From positions 1 through 64,000 of the forward strand of contig CALMMX010000079.1 of the NCBI GenBank assembly GCA_937868545.1: 64,000 bases of DNA, given 5' to 3'. The stretch is from an uncultured Bacteroidota bacterium. Its GTDB lineage: Bacteria > Bacteroidota > Bacteroidia > B-17B0 > Aurantibacillaceae. The translations under genes and the position numbers were made by a program. Under the pieces are notes generated by a model, which worked only from the letters and a program-made list of their open reading frames with translations, was not told the DNA's origin and searched no databases. Below, piece after piece: positions 63,264 through 64,000 of this stretch (its first letter is position 1; every line of letters begins with the position of its first letter).

Positions 63264-64000
63264 ATGTGTTTAAAAAACAAAATTAAAACATCAGTTATTT
63301 TTGCTAGCGTATTTTACTCATCATTTATAATTGCTCAAAATAAATTACTTACCATACAAGAAGCTGTATTAAAAGGACGTACAAGTCTTGCGCCTAAAAG
63401 GCTGCAAAGTCTTGCACTTATTGATGGTGCCGCAAAATTTTCTTACATAGAAAACAATACGGTTAAACTTGGTGATAATATTACTGGAAAAACAACAGAT
63501 TTATTAACTATCAAAGATTTAAACGCAAGTTTAAAAAGTGCAAAAAAAGACACATTAGTTTCTTTGTCAACTATTTCATGGAAAAACGCCAATCAATTTT
63601 ATTTTAATACTAAAAAAGAAGAAGTTCTTTACTCCATAGATAAAAAAACTATTTCCGAAACTGATAAAAAATCAGAACCAACTGATTTAGAATCCTACGA
63701 AAAAGAACCCGTAACAGGAGCTTACACGTTTTGCAAGGACTATAATTTATTTGTTTCTAAAAATGGAAAAGAAACTCAAGTTACAACGGATGGTTCATAC
63801 ACAATTGTATATACAGGTAAAAATGTACACCAAAACGAATTTGGAATTAGCAAAGGAACATTTTGGAGTCCTAACGGTAACTACCTAGCATTTTACAGAA
63901 TGGATCAATCAGACGTTACAGATTATCCAATCATTGATTGGACAACTCATCCTGCACAAAACAAAAACATTAAGTACCCAATGGCTGGTAATAAAAGCCA
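63264..64000 (+). CDS. Dipeptidyl-peptidase IV-like S9 peptidase (5' part)
   Basis: Partial gene cut by the right edge; the visible 245 residues begin with a signal peptide (about 1-25, ending in IAQ) and enter the DPP IV N-terminal beta-propeller, with TIQEAVLKGRTSLAPKRLQS, the propeller-type FWSPNGNYLAFYRMDQSDVTDYPI and TTHPAQNKNIKYPMAGN, typical of Bacteroidota DPP IV. The catalytic alpha/beta hydrolase domain lies outside the window. It follows the M1 aminopeptidase gene by 39 bases and is likely co-transcribed. Confidence 0.9.
   Translation, partial: MCLKNKIKTSVIFASVFYSSFIIAQNKLLTIQEAVLKGRTSLAPKRLQSLALIDGAAKFSYIENNTVKLGDNITGKTTDLLTIKDLNASLKSAKKDTLVSLSTISWKNANQFYFNTKKEEVLYSIDKKTISETDKKSEPTDLESYEKEPVTGAYTFCKDYNLFVSKNGKETQVTTDGSYTIVYTGKNVHQNEFGISKGTFWSPNGNYLAFYRMDQSDVTDYPIIDWTTHPAQNKNIKYPMAGNKS

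Noticed and set aside
1-64000. CRISPR array, tRNA, rRNA, transposase or prophage genes
   Set aside because: No regularly spaced direct repeats of CRISPR type were seen, no cloverleaf with tRNA signature bases was recognised, and no transposase or integrase motif appears among the proteins. A tRNAscan search could overturn the tRNA part.

Overview
The window is AT-rich chromosomal DNA (coding parts visibly around one third G+C) from a member of the Bacteroidota. Grounds: promoter elements of the Bacteroidetes type (TTTG, about 19 bases, TAnnTTTG); almost no Shine-Dalgarno sequences; gene order acpP-fabF-rnc; a GldM/PorM type IX secretion and gliding protein; a secreted repeat protein with a C-terminal type IX sorting domain; Bacteroidetes-style ECF sigma factor, MacAB/LolD-type ABC exporter and NUMOD4-HNH protein. 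Order or genus cannot be fixed from this. No rRNA, tRNA, CRISPR array, transposase or phage gene was seen. Both ends cut a gene (nusA at the left, a dipeptidyl-peptidase IV-like gene at the right).

Layout. 1-4130: translation/transcription and lipid core (nusA, rimP, a small membrane protein, acpP, fabF, rnc). 4171-9402: deoC, an isolated APS kinase coupled to a FemAB/GNAT-like protein, prfC and a PaaY-like hexapeptide protein. 9405-11701: three overlapping genes with a BtrH-like (papain-fold ACP acyltransferase) protein at the centre. 11910-22035: universal stress protein, ruvC, a flippase-like/glycosyltransferase/OppC-type permease operon, aminopeptidase P, a secreted EEP-family nuclease/phosphatase, a haem-binding protein, a YiiX-like hydrolase and purB. 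22036-22397: a G+C-richer, hairpin-rich non-coding island. 22398-29504: leftward genes lysS, a lipoprotein, gmk, then an ABC exporter (ATPase, two MacB-like permeases, adaptor). 29679-32303: an ECF sigma gene preceded by two identically spaced dyads, an outer-membrane protein, corA. 32404-38965: a five-repeat CUB-like type IX substrate, a NarL-type response regulator and TPR histidine kinase, and aspartate kinase. 39108-49716: lone gldM, small proteins, ferredoxin and SSAT-like genes, recQ, pepA, pdxA. 49733-55851: a small flexirubin/aryl-polyene-like cluster (methyltransferase, tyrosine ammonia-lyase-like enzyme, ketoreductase, ketosynthase, ACP, LPLAT acyltransferase). 55855-64000: metG with an overlapping secreted-protein gene, a NUMOD4-HNH protein with LD-carboxypeptidase, an M1 aminopeptidase lipoprotein and the start of a DPP IV gene.

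How it fits together. The most distinctive part is the set of genes for an aromatic-starter polyene pathway: the ammonia-lyase would make 4-coumarate, the ketosynthase, reductase and ACP would extend it, and the methyltransferase and acyltransferase would decorate or transfer it. The set lacks dehydratase, dialkylresorcinol-forming enzymes and an exporter, so it is either reduced or split. The BtrH-like operon 38 kb away is a candidate partner because BtrH moves acyl groups from an ACP to an acceptor. Other items worth attention are a candidate intrinsic terminator (attenuator) in the rimP-nusA leader, the paired dyads in front of the ECF sigma gene, the 720-bp internal repeats of the CUB-like protein, and several structured intergenic regions.
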